A DNA stretch of 9,590 bases from Verrucomicrobiota bacterium (GTDB lineage Bacteria > Verrucomicrobiota > Verrucomicrobiia > Opitutales > Opitutaceae), in contig RFJS01000217.1 of assembly GCA_003694825.1 (NCBI GenBank), positions 1-9,590 of the forward strand. Reading direction: 5' to 3'. Below are positions 1-7,294 of this stretch, piece after piece. Made by a program: the position numbers and the translations under genes. Positions within the stretch are counted from its first letter, which is position 1. Every line of letters begins with the position of its first letter. The notes beneath the pieces are model-generated. The model saw nothing but the letters and a program-made list of their open reading frames with translations, did not search any database and was not told the DNA's origin.

Positions 1-1087
1 CGCCGGTTCGCCGCCACCGCCATCGCGGGAGATCCCGGGCCAGCAACCCGGCCGCCGCGCCCGAATACCAGCGGTAGCCCACCCGGCGTTCGTGCTCGAT
101 CTCGCTGAGGCGCTCGTGCACCACGCTGTCCCGTCCGAGGAAGATCGGCCGCTGCGTCTCGATGTCATAGAATCGCGCCCAGAGCGGTCCGGCCTCCGGG
201 TCCGGGACGAGCACCCGGTCGCGCCCACCCGGCAGGCCCGGTGCGTCCACGAATTCATAGCGAAAACCGCGGATCGCCGTCCGCTCAAACCAGGCGACCG
301 CGCCTTCGACCGCCTCGACGATCGCCGGCGAGAAGTCGTCGAGTTCCATGAGGAATCGGACAATCTCCACGCTCTCGACGCCGGAAAGCGAGATGGGCTC
401 GTATTTGCGCGCCGGGGCCGGCGCAAGCGTCTCGGCATCGTGCTGGGCGCACCACACGGTCTTCTCGCCATCGACCACGACCTGAGTGGCGAGAATACAC
501 GCCACTCCGCGTTCGACGGCTTCCGCAGCCCGCTGGCGCATCTCTGCGCCGCGAAAGGCGAAATCGGGTGCTCCGCACGCGACATCCCGCAGGAGACGCA
601 ACACCCGGATCATGGCGTCATCGTTGTAGGTGATATGGTCGTGGTAACCGCCGATCAGCGGATAAAACTGCGGCCATCCACCATTCGGATACTGCGCCTG
701 CAGCAGGTAGTCCACGCCACGGCGTATCGCCTCCGCCCATCGCTCATCCGGATGGGCACGATACACCCGGGCGAGAAATCGCAGCTCCCTTGTCGTGGCG
801 CCATTGTCGATCGTCGATCCGGCCTCGGCCGCCCGGCGCAGAAGTTGCGCCCGCTCCTCGGCCGAACGGTCCGCGGCAAGATCGATATTCTTGGTCCAGC
901 CGCCCGATGGCAGCTGAAAGGCCAGCACCCGCTCGGCGATGCGGACCGCTTCTTCTGCGCCATACCAGCCAGACGGCTGGTCGAGAATGGTTTTCCACGA
1001 CACCGCGCCCCGGGCCGGGCCACACATAATCACCGCCAGCAAAACCGGCGCGGACAGGAGGATCTGTCGAAAGCACCGCATCGGCAT
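1..1087 (-). CDS. pelA: Pectate lyase, polysaccharide lyase family 10 (PelA/Pel-15E type), 3' end outside window
   Basis: Secreted pectate lyase that should cleave polygalacturonate by beta-elimination, giving oligomers with a 4,5-unsaturated galacturonate at the new non-reducing end. My translation from the ATG at 1087 gives 362 residues open to the window edge. Residues 1-28 form a signal peptide (hydrophobic ILLSAPVLLAVIM core, likely cut after ARGA). PL10 family segments follow in order: GGWTKNID (62-69), STIDNGATTRELRFLARVY (91-109), PNGGWPQFYPL (134-144), DHITYNDDAMIRVLRLLRDV (150-169), WCAQHD with KYEPISLSG (212-236), and the C-terminal WARFYDIE...PIF...RD with LSEI..ERR.GY.WY (303-341). 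The family usually ends shortly after this last block, so probably only a few residues are missing. No good Shine-Dalgarno sequence precedes the ATG, and the preceding gene stops 12 bases upstream in the same frame, so translation is probably coupled. A second in-frame ATG lies two codons later (1081). The family call is very secure; the exact start is less so. Confidence 0.95.
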   Translation of the reverse strand, partial: MPMRCFRQILLSAPVLLAVIMCGPARGAVSWKTILDQPSGWYGAEEAVRIAERVLAFQLPSGGWTKNIDLAADRSAEERAQLLRRAAEAGSTIDNGATTRELRFLARVYRAHPDERWAEAIRRGVDYLLQAQYPNGGWPQFYPLIGGYHDHITYNDDAMIRVLRLLRDVACGAPDFAFRGAEMRQRAAEAVERGVACILATQVVVDGEKTVWCAQHDAETLAPAPARKYEPISLSGVESVEIVRFLMELDDFSPAIVEAVEGAVAWFERTAIRGFRYEFVDAPGLPGGRDRVLVPDPEAGPLWARFYDIETQRPIFLGRDSVVHERLSEIEHERRVGYRWYSGAAAGLLARDLPRWRWRRTG

Positions 1088-1099
1088 CCACGGGAGCGC

Positions 1100-3700
1100 T
1101 TATTCGTCCGCCGGCGTGATGCTGTGGGCACTGCGCCGCTTGCCCGCCGGCACGACCTGGACACCATCGAGCACGACGCGGCCCGCGTGTTCGATGCGCT
1201 CGGGCAGACTGACGCCCCGGAAGATACAGTTGCGGAAACGGATATCGTCGATGGTCGCCTCCGGAAAACCGGCAATCCACATCACCCGGGGGCTGCCGTC
1301 GCTCTCCACATTGTCGATATGGACCCGCCGGACGGTCGGGGGATGGTCACCGTCCGGACCCTCTTCATAGAGGAAGTCGATCGTCAGGACTGCTTCGGTG
1401 ACGTGTCCGATCTTTACATTGCGCATGAAGACGCCCTCCACGACACCGCCTCGGCGGGCATTCGACTTGAACCGCAGCGCGCGATCGAGGTTCGGACTGC
1501 TCATCGTGCAATTCTCGACGAAGACATTGCGGCATCCGCCGGAAATCTCGCTGCCGATCACCACGCCGCCGTGCCCGTCCTTCATGACGCAATTTCGCAC
1601 GATGATATTCGCCGACGGCACGCCGACGCGCCGTCCGTCATTGTTGCGGCCCGACTTGATCGCGATGCAGTCGTCACCGGTGTCGAAGACACAATCTTCG
1701 ATGAGGACGTCGGTCGATGCCTCGGGATCGCAACCGTCGTTGTTCGGACCGTGTGAAACGATATCGACACCGCGAATGGTTACGTTCCGACAAAGCACCG
1801 GATGAATCTCCCACATGGGCGAGCGGCGGATCTTCACGCCTTCGATCAGGACATTGCGGCACCGGTAGAACTGAATGAAGTTGGGCCGCAGGAAGCTGCC
1901 TTCACCGAAGACGCGCTCTTCGACCGGGACACCCGCTTCGCCCATCTCAATCAAGCGCTGTCGCGCCGGCGTCTGCAGCGTCGGGCGTTCGCTCGATTTG
2001 TCGTTCCAACTCCACCAGTTTCCCCAATTGGCGCCGCCATCGAGCGTACCCGCTCCGGTGATCGCAATATCGTCCTGCTCGTAGGCATAGATCAACGGGG
2101 AATAGTTCATGCACTCCACGCCCTCCCAACGCGTCACCACGACCGGAAGGTAGTCCTGCGGGTCGGTGGAGAAGTGCAGCACCGCTCCCTTCTCCAGGTG
2201 CAGATTGACCCCGCCGCGCAGGTGAATGGGACCGGTGTGGAATTCGCCCGCCGGGACGACAACACGACCGCCCCCGTCGGCGTGGCAGCGCTCGATCGCA
2301 TCCCGGATGGCTTCCGACGCGTCGCCCCCCGGACGCGCGCCAAATTCCGTGATCCGGTAGTCACGTTCGGGAAAGACCGGGGCCTGAATTCGCGAAAGGA
2401 TGCGCTCATAATCGCTCCACCCCACCGCCACCGGCACCGGCCCTTCATCGCAAGCACCTGCCGTCTCGACGAGCCGCTCAACTTCGATGCATGCGAGAAT
2501 GAACGGACCGACGCCCTTGAGATCGTTTTCCACGATCGGCTCGCTGATGTAATAGGCAAAGCTGCCATCACGCGGGCAGCCCGCGCGATTGGTGTATCCG
2601 AGACCGGCCACTTCACAGATCTGCGTGAGGCTGATTCTCCCCTCGTCGTCACGCCGCACGAACTCCCGGAAAATACCGCGAAAGCCGCGTTCGATGACCG
2701 GGAGATAACGGACGCGAGGCAGGTAACCCTCGTTCACCGCCTTCGCCAGAGCGTAGACGAACATCGAAGAGGCACTCGCCTCCAGGTAGTTCCCCGCCCG
2801 ACCCGGCTGATCGAGAATCTGCCACCACACCCCTGTATCGGGATCCTGATACCGGGCAATGCCGTCGGCGACACGACCCAGCACTTCTACGATGCTTTCG
2901 ACACCGTGATGGGTGCCGGGCATTTCTTCGAGAACATCCACCAGCGCCATCGCATACCACCCCTCGGCCCGCCCCCAGAAGTGCGGCGAGGCGCCGGTCT
3001 CCGGATTCGCCCAGATCTGCTCCCGTTTTTCATCCCACGCATGGTAATGCAGACCCTTGTCCGGATCGTAGGCATGCCTGTCGATGAGCAGGATCTGTTC
3101 GACGACATCGTCGAAGCCCTTCTCCTCGCCGAAAATCCGGCTGTATTGGGCATAAAATGGCGCTCCCATGTAGAGACCATCCAGCCACATCTGATAGGGA
3201 TAGCGCTTTTTGTGCCAGAATCCGCCCTCGCTCGTCCGCGGCTGCTCCTCGAGCTGCCTGCGCAACAATTGCGCCGCCTTCAGATATCGATCGTCACCGG
3301 TTTTCTCGTACAGCTTCAACACGATCCGGCCCGGCGTGATCATGTCGATGTTGTAGTCGCTGAGACGGTAGGTGCGTATGTTTCCGTCCTCGTCGATGAA
3401 TGAGCTGACGACCTCGGCTGCATAGTCCCGCCAGGCGGGATTGCCGGTCGCTTCAGAGAGGGTCCAAAGCGCGTAGGCGAACAGACCTGTCGTGTAGTCC
3501 CAGCGAGCTCGCTCGCTTCCCTCGAAGGCGAGCGTTTTGCCGCGCCTCTGGATCTCGAAATCGGCCATGGCCCGGGCATAATCGATCGGTCGCATGAGCC
3601 TCCCTCTCCCGGCATCCGATTGACCCGTCAGTTCCGATCCGATGGCTGGAGGAGGCGAAAAGAGCACGAGAGGAAGAACAAGAGAAATAATTTTATACAT
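1100..3700 (-). CDS. Secreted two-domain pectinase: GH105 unsaturated glucuronyl/galacturonyl hydrolase fused to GH28 polygalacturonase
   Basis: 866-residue protein with two glycoside hydrolase domains behind one signal peptide (residues 1 to about 22, MYKIISLVLPLVLF core). Residues about 36-412 are GH105: W67-D-TTGL, GGFWHK (159-164), WLDGLYMGAPF (172-182, D174 being the expected catalytic Asp by comparison with YteR), LHYHAWD (217-223), WGRAEGW (242-248) and EASASSMFVYALAKA (307-321). GH105 enzymes remove the 4,5-unsaturated uronate left by lyases. A linker of about 30 residues leads to GH28 (about 447-850), a right-handed beta-helix with the full catalytic set: NNDGCD (D655), DTGDDC (D676, D677), GHGG (H710) and RFK (R743, K745). 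The two halves could act in sequence on lyase products, probably in the periplasm. I chose the ATG at 3700 because it sits directly before the signal peptide; the same frame is open to a GTG at 3757, which would add 19 Arg/Gly-rich residues. No clear Shine-Dalgarno sequence; a 7-bp hairpin ends nine bases upstream. The exact substrates (homogalacturonan or rhamnogalacturonan) cannot be read from sequence. Confidence 0.95.
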   Translation of the reverse strand: MYKIISLVLPLVLFSPPPAIGSELTGQSDAGRGRLMRPIDYARAMADFEIQRRGKTLAFEGSERARWDYTTGLFAYALWTLSEATGNPAWRDYAAEVVSSFIDEDGNIRTYRLSDYNIDMITPGRIVLKLYEKTGDDRYLKAAQLLRRQLEEQPRTSEGGFWHKKRYPYQMWLDGLYMGAPFYAQYSRIFGEEKGFDDVVEQILLIDRHAYDPDKGLHYHAWDEKREQIWANPETGASPHFWGRAEGWYAMALVDVLEEMPGTHHGVESIVEVLGRVADGIARYQDPDTGVWWQILDQPGRAGNYLEASASSMFVYALAKAVNEGYLPRVRYLPVIERGFRGIFREFVRRDDEGRISLTQICEVAGLGYTNRAGCPRDGSFAYYISEPIVENDLKGVGPFILACIEVERLVETAGACDEGPVPVAVGWSDYERILSRIQAPVFPERDYRITEFGARPGGDASEAIRDAIERCHADGGGRVVVPAGEFHTGPIHLRGGVNLHLEKGAVLHFSTDPQDYLPVVVTRWEGVECMNYSPLIYAYEQDDIAITGAGTLDGGANWGNWWSWNDKSSERPTLQTPARQRLIEMGEAGVPVEERVFGEGSFLRPNFIQFYRCRNVLIEGVKIRRSPMWEIHPVLCRNVTIRGVDIVSHGPNNDGCDPEASTDVLIEDCVFDTGDDCIAIKSGRNNDGRRVGVPSANIIVRNCVMKDGHGGVVIGSEISGGCRNVFVENCTMSSPNLDRALRFKSNARRGGVVEGVFMRNVKIGHVTEAVLTIDFLYEEGPDGDHPPTVRRVHIDNVESDGSPRVMWIAGFPEATIDDIRFRNCIFRGVSLPERIEHAGRVVLDGVQVVPAGKRRSAHSITPADE

Positions 3701-3709
3701 GGGCCGTAT

Positions 3710-3730
3710 GGTCCGGAAAAAGCCCGGACC
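3710..3730 (-). promoter_or_regulatory. Perfect 7-bp inverted repeat just upstream of the GH105-GH28 start codon
   Basis: GGTCCGG (3710-3716) pairs perfectly with CCGGACC (3724-3730) around a 7-base loop. In the minus-strand transcript it would form a GC-rich hairpin with a GCUUUUU loop ending nine bases before the AUG at 3700, covering the place where a ribosome-binding site would lie. It could modulate translation or mark an RNA processing point. The U-run is in the loop rather than after the stem, so it does not look like an intrinsic terminator. The structure is seen directly; its function is inferred. Confidence 0.4.
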
Positions 3731-3762
3731 GGCCGCGCCCCGTGCCGCCCGGGCCACGAGTC

Positions 3763-3784
3763 GAGTGCTTTGTCAATGGCACTC
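3763..3784. promoter_or_regulatory. Inverted repeat GAGTGC-N10-GCACTC enclosing a TTGACA hexamer (candidate operator)
   Basis: Perfect 6-base arms lie at 3763-3768 and 3779-3784. On the minus strand the 10-base centre contains TTGACA (3776-3771), a consensus -35 hexamer pointing toward the GH105-GH28 gene. At the usual 16-18 base spacing downstream there is only GC-rich sequence (around CCCGGG) and no convincing -10, so a sigma70 promoter is not established. The symmetry suits binding of a dimeric regulator such as the LacI-family protein in this window, but chance remains possible. Confidence 0.3.
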
Positions 3785-3844
3785 TACACATCAATGATCC
3801 GGGCGGAATGAACGGGCACGGCCGGTCGAGGACTTACCTGATGT

Positions 3845-3872
3845 AGGTTCGTATCACGCAGACGACAAACCT
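3845..3872 (-). terminator. Hairpin eight bases after the TonB-dependent receptor stop codon (possible attenuator or 3'-end stem-loop)
   Basis: In the minus-strand RNA, AGGUUUGU (3872-3865) pairs with ACGAACCU (3852-3845): eight base pairs including one U-G wobble, around a 12-base loop. It begins eight bases past the receptor stop codon. No U-tract follows, so it is not a classical Rho-independent terminator. It might protect the 3' end of the receptor message or partly separate receptor expression from the enzymes downstream. The pairing is visible; the role is inferred. Confidence 0.3.
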
Positions 3873-3879
3873 CGAGAAC

Positions 3880-6800
3880 TCAGAACTTACCCTTGATACC
3901 AAAGGTCCATTGCGCGCCGAACCGCTGCTCGCTGTCGAGTATCGGGTAGTCACCGTCGGGACCTGGCAGATAGTAGACCTGCCGATACGGAGCGTTGAGG
4001 ATATTGCGCGCGTTGACAAAGAACTCCATGCTGTCGGTCAGCTTCACATTCATATTCCAGTCGAGGGTCCGGCGTTCCTCGACCTCGAGAGCCGTCTGGC
4101 CGGACACGCCGTGGAGCGTGTAATTTCGGACCGTGGCCAACCCGGAAGTGCTGCTGGCGAAGATTTCTCGGCCCCGGATATTCCAGCGGAATTTCATGTT
4201 GATCCGCCAGAAATCGAGAATGAAGCCGTAGGAGACCGTTTTCTTGGCAAAATCCGGGAAATCGTCGGTAAACGGCGAACTGGCCCCGAAGTCACCTGAG
4301 GTGTCGAGGAAGGTTCCATTGGCGTAGACACTCGAGCCGCGGAACATCTCGGGCACCCAGTTGTAGTTGAGTCCCTGATTCCAGTTGATCTCGATGCCGG
4401 TCACTGTCCCATCGCCGAGCGTCTCGGGAAGGGTGATCCTATAGGGATCGATGCCATTGCCTCCGAGCACGCGTTCGGGAAGCCCGTAGGTCGCGACGTC
4501 TGCGGCAGTGACCTCGCGAGTGACGTTCTGAACATAATTGCTCATGTAGTTTTTGAAGGCGGACACCGAGAATACGCCGACGGGATTGAAATAGTATTCC
4601 GCCGTCAGATCGAAGTTGTTCGAACGCCGTGGCTTGAGAGCCGGATTGGAGATGCGGATCGTTCCGGTATTGTCGTCCGGATCAGCGGGATCGGGATCAT
4701 TGATCGTCGTCACGCCAAACATATCCTGAAAATTCGGACGCCCGAGGGTGTTGGCATAGCTTAGGCGGAAAATCAGGTTGTCCCGGGGCTCCCATTTGAG
4801 GTGGAGACTTGGATGAAACGTGTCGTAGCTCGTCTCGCTGTGCGCCTTGTCGACGACGATTGTGCCATCTTCGGCAATGAAGCCCTCGCCGACCCAGCCA
4901 TCACCCTCCATGTCCTGATACTTTCCGGTGAAGGCCGGCACCTCGCCCTCGATGTCAGTGTTTTCCCAACGGATGCCGCCAAGCATGGAAAGCTTGCCCT
5001 CGAGCAACTTGATCTCCCCCTGGATGTAGGCGGCCGTGATGTTCTCTTTCATGTCGAACATCGAGGAGGTCTTGCGATTGAAGCTGTCGGCTTCGTCGAA
5101 ATCGAACTGCTCGGGATGCGCGAGAAAGTAGTCCCGCATCTGCTCGGAGCTGGGCCACCGCCATCCCTCGTATCCGAATCCGGGCGAGATATTCGTATAC
5201 ACCTTGTCCTCGAAATCCGCGAGTGTGAGGTTGTCGGCCTCGCCGATCGTGGCCCAGCGAAAACGATTTTCGTAGGCATAGCGGCTTTCCCGCGTGGCCC
5301 GGGCACCGACCTGGATGTTGGCCCGATTGCCACCGACGTCGAAATCCCGGCGCAGATTGATGCGGGCGCCGCCGATCCTGTCGCGGCTGTCCTTGGCCCG
5401 GGTATGGGCGCGATCCCAGTCGGTGTTTTCCAGAATGATCCCGCGGTCCGGCAGGAGATTGCCGTCTTCGTCGAAGGCGAAAATATCCGTATAGGCCGCC
5501 ATCGCCGACTCCTGCATGAAGGCGAGTGTTTCGATTCCGTTCACATCAGTGGAGATCGTCTCCAGGGTCCCATGCTCGGCGTCGGCGTATTTGTTGGTGG
5601 CGTTGGAATACCACAGGCCATAGTCGAGCGTCCAGTCACCCATATAGTGCTTCATGGACGCATCCACGTGAAGCGTGTCGCCGAACTTGTCGCGCCACGA
5701 CCCACCAATCGCCGTGCTCCGCTCCGGACCGATGGTGAAGGTGTTGCTGGCCAGCGTGTCGTCGAACCCGCTGGAGGCGCGACCGTCGATGCGCCAATCC
5801 CGGTTGCGGTTGCGGAACTCTGAGCTGTAGTGGTTGAACTGCGACCGGAGTGAGAAAATGGCGTTTTCCGTGAACTTGTAGTCGATGTTCGCCGAGACCG
5901 ACTGCCGATTGGTGAACTTGGGGCCGTCCTGGATCTGCTGACGCAGAAAATACACATCCTCCGGCCCGCCCTGGCCGCCCCGGGGCGAGAAACCCCATTC
6001 GCGCCACCGAAAACGCTGCTGGATGTTGAAGTTGTTGGAATTCGAATAGCCGATGGACACACCGAGACGGTTGTCGAGCAACACGTCGGTGTAGAACAAC
6101 TCGACGCCCGGCCATACCTTGCGGCGTTCGCGGTCACCGTTCCAGCCCGGCGATGTCCCCAGCTCCATGTATTCACTGTTCGCATTGAGCCAGAGCTTGT
6201 AGGTCAATGAGCGCCCGCCCCGCTGGAAGGCGTTTTTGCTGACCAGATTCACCGAACCGCCCAGCGAATTCGCCTCGTCCATCGGACGCGGGAGCTTGGT
6301 CACCTCGAGCATCTCCACATTGCTCAGCGAGATCTGCTCCAGCTCGAACGATCGGATTTTGTTTCCAGAGCCCGCGCTGGCCATCTTCGCCCCATCGACG
6401 GTCACGTTCGTGAACTGCGAGCTCATCCCGCGGAGCTTGATCGAGCGCACATCCGCCGCGACGTAGTTTACGGAAACACCGGGAAGGTTTTTCAGATACT
6501 CACCGATGTTGCCCTCGGTGATTTCGCCAAAGGCTTCCGCGTGCATGACGGTCTTGAGGTTCTCGGAAGTGCGCTGCTCGTTGAGCGCGATCGAATTGCC
6601 CTCGAGATCGCTCGTGGTCACTTCAAACTCGGCCATCACGACGATATCCTCGTCCGACACCTCGCTGTCCGCCTGCGCGAGCAGAATCTCCGAAACCGTC
6701 GTCTCGCCCGGCTGGACGTTGATCGTCACCCGCCGATCACGCAGGCCGGTGTGCCGCGCCACAATCGTGTATTCACCGGGCGGAATGTTGGAGAAGCGAA

Positions 6801-7035
6801 ACACACCGTATTGATCCGTATAGGCTACGCGATTGGTGCCTTCGATACGCACTTCGGCATTCACGAGGCGTTTTCCGGTCGCGGCGTTTGTGACTTCGCC
6901 ACGAATGGAACCCATCTCTGCGTCCTGGGAATAGCCGGGGAACACAATCGCGAACGCCAGAACGGCCGCGAGAAACGCCCGCAATACCGGGGCATGAAAT
7001 GGCTGCACAGCAGCCCGGGGGAACATTGAGGTCAT
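3880..7035 (-). CDS. TonB-dependent outer-membrane receptor with N-terminal carboxypeptidase-regulatory-like domain
   Basis: 1051-residue TonB-dependent receptor, a 22-strand-type outer-membrane barrel that imports substrates using TonB energy; from its neighbours the cargo is probably pectin oligogalacturonides (inference). Residues 1-37 form a signal peptide (LRAFLAAVLAFAIVFPGYSQ). Residues about 42-120 form a CarboxypepD_reg-like beta-sandwich (GSIRGEVTNAATGKRLVNAEV...YTDQYGVFRFSNIPPGEYTI). IVVMAEFEVTTSD (131-143) resembles the 'LSPFEV' segment I associate with Opitutae receptors and may act as the TonB box. The plug spans about 155-270, with NIGEYLKNLPGV, IKLRGM, VTVDGAKM and the block ending LGGSVNLVSK. 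The rest is barrel, ending FGIKGKF with the C-terminal Phe typical of outer-membrane barrels. There is no FecA-type STN domain and no SusD partner nearby. Translation starts at the ATG at 7035 or three codons later (7026). The upstream leader is C-rich with no Shine-Dalgarno sequence. It is the first gene of the minus-strand cluster and faces the regulators divergently. Confidence 0.97.
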   Translation of the reverse strand: MTSMFPRAAVQPFHAPVLRAFLAAVLAFAIVFPGYSQDAEMGSIRGEVTNAATGKRLVNAEVRIEGTNRVAYTDQYGVFRFSNIPPGEYTIVARHTGLRDRRVTINVQPGETTVSEILLAQADSEVSDEDIVVMAEFEVTTSDLEGNSIALNEQRTSENLKTVMHAEAFGEITEGNIGEYLKNLPGVSVNYVAADVRSIKLRGMSSQFTNVTVDGAKMASAGSGNKIRSFELEQISLSNVEMLEVTKLPRPMDEANSLGGSVNLVSKNAFQRGGRSLTYKLWLNANSEYMELGTSPGWNGDRERRKVWPGVELFYTDVLLDNRLGVSIGYSNSNNFNIQQRFRWREWGFSPRGGQGGPEDVYFLRQQIQDGPKFTNRQSVSANIDYKFTENAIFSLRSQFNHYSSEFRNRNRDWRIDGRASSGFDDTLASNTFTIGPERSTAIGGSWRDKFGDTLHVDASMKHYMGDWTLDYGLWYSNATNKYADAEHGTLETISTDVNGIETLAFMQESAMAAYTDIFAFDEDGNLLPDRGIILENTDWDRAHTRAKDSRDRIGGARINLRRDFDVGGNRANIQVGARATRESRYAYENRFRWATIGEADNLTLADFEDKVYTNISPGFGYEGWRWPSSEQMRDYFLAHPEQFDFDEADSFNRKTSSMFDMKENITAAYIQGEIKLLEGKLSMLGGIRWENTDIEGEVPAFTGKYQDMEGDGWVGEGFIAEDGTIVVDKAHSETSYDTFHPSLHLKWEPRDNLIFRLSYANTLGRPNFQDMFGVTTINDPDPADPDDNTGTIRISNPALKPRRSNNFDLTAEYYFNPVGVFSVSAFKNYMSNYVQNVTREVTAADVATYGLPERVLGGNGIDPYRITLPETLGDGTVTGIEINWNQGLNYNWVPEMFRGSSVYANGTFLDTSGDFGASSPFTDDFPDFAKKTVSYGFILDFWRINMKFRWNIRGREIFASSTSGLATVRNYTLHGVSGQTALEVEERRTLDWNMNVKLTDSMEFFVNARNILNAPYRQVYYLPGPDGDYPILDSEQRFGAQWTFGIKGKF

Positions 7036-7063
7036 GGTTTGAGCAGTAGGGTTGGGTGTTCAG

Positions 7064-7080
7064 TGGTAACGACGCCACCA
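7064..7080. promoter_or_regulatory. Imperfect palindrome TGGTAACGACGCCACCA, candidate LacI-type operator in the receptor leader
   Basis: The 17-base site has symmetric outer TGGT/ACCA arms and symmetric inner CG pairs; twelve of its seventeen positions agree with its reverse complement. It lies 28 bases upstream of the receptor ATG. LacI-family operators are commonly symmetric around a central CG, though usually of even length, so the odd spacing counts against this one. Candidate only. Confidence 0.25.
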
Positions 7081-7120
7081 TGAAATACCAACTTCACAAA
7101 TCAACCTAAAAAACGGACAC

Positions 7121-7149
7121 GTGACTGCGTTGTTTCTTTTCCCATTAAT
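7121..7149 (+). promoter_or_regulatory. Weak sigma70-like promoter candidate for the regulator operon
   Basis: GTGACT (7121-7126) matches the -35 consensus at four of six positions. After a 17-base spacer, ATTAAT (7144-7149) matches the -10 at four of six. It is the best-spaced pair I found facing the LacI gene, about 145 bases upstream of its start, and it overlaps the CACGTG hexamer. The matches are modest and the region is AT-rich, so chance is a real alternative. Confidence 0.25.
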
Positions 7150-7197
7150 AACCAGATATTTAAGAGCTTCAGTTACCTTAGTTGTCGAATAATTTTC

Positions 7198-7209
7198 AGA
7201 CTCGTGTCT
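7198..7209. promoter_or_regulatory. CG-centred palindrome AGACTCGTGTCT, weak candidate operator
   Basis: The 12-base site has perfect AGAC/GTCT outer arms around a central CG, with one mismatched symmetric pair. It lies about 85 bases upstream of the LacI-type start, where an autoregulatory operator could sit. It is short and unsupported by a second copy in the window. Confidence 0.15.
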
Positions 7210-7294
7210 CATACCTGTCTGTCTCCAAATCCGCCGCCGCATGTGTCTTCCCTTCCTCGGCGGGATGGTCTAACTCCTGCCTCAGCGACGAGTG

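Larger units (their letters stand above)
7036..7294. promoter_or_regulatory. Divergent control region between the receptor and the lacI-type gene
   Basis: This gap separates the minus-strand receptor/enzyme genes from the plus-strand regulators and should hold both promoters. Positions about 7081-7200 are much richer in A+T than the coding sequence on either side, as expected for promoter DNA. Inside are a CACGTG hexamer (7118-7123), a palindromic ATTAAT (7144-7149) that could be a -10 on either strand, and two imperfect CG-centred palindromes listed separately. No tRNA, riboswitch or small ORF of conviction was seen here. Confidence 0.6.

Noticed and set aside
92..3403. Two long plus-strand open frames (92-1756 and 1802-3403)
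   Set aside because: They lie antisense to the PL10 and GH105-GH28 genes, are Arg/His/Asp-rich and show no family motif. They reflect high GC content.
3701..3757. N-terminal extension of the fusion enzyme from a GTG at 3757
   Set aside because: It would place 19 Arg/Gly/Ala-rich residues before a well-formed signal peptide that already begins at the ATG at 3700. Retained only as an alternative.
3748..3776. Full sigma70 promoter built on TTGACA at 3776-3771 (minus strand)
   Set aside because: The -35 is perfect but the -10 position is GC-rich (CCCGGG), so I do not call a promoter.
4801..5823. Plus-strand open frame antisense to the TonB-dependent receptor
   Set aside because: No motif, no ribosome-binding site, and fully covered by the receptor coding sequence.
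7101..7140. Extended palindrome around CACGTG (7118-7123)
   Set aside because: AACG-like flanks exist on both sides but at unequal distances (6 versus 8 bases), so the symmetry does not extend reliably beyond the hexamer.
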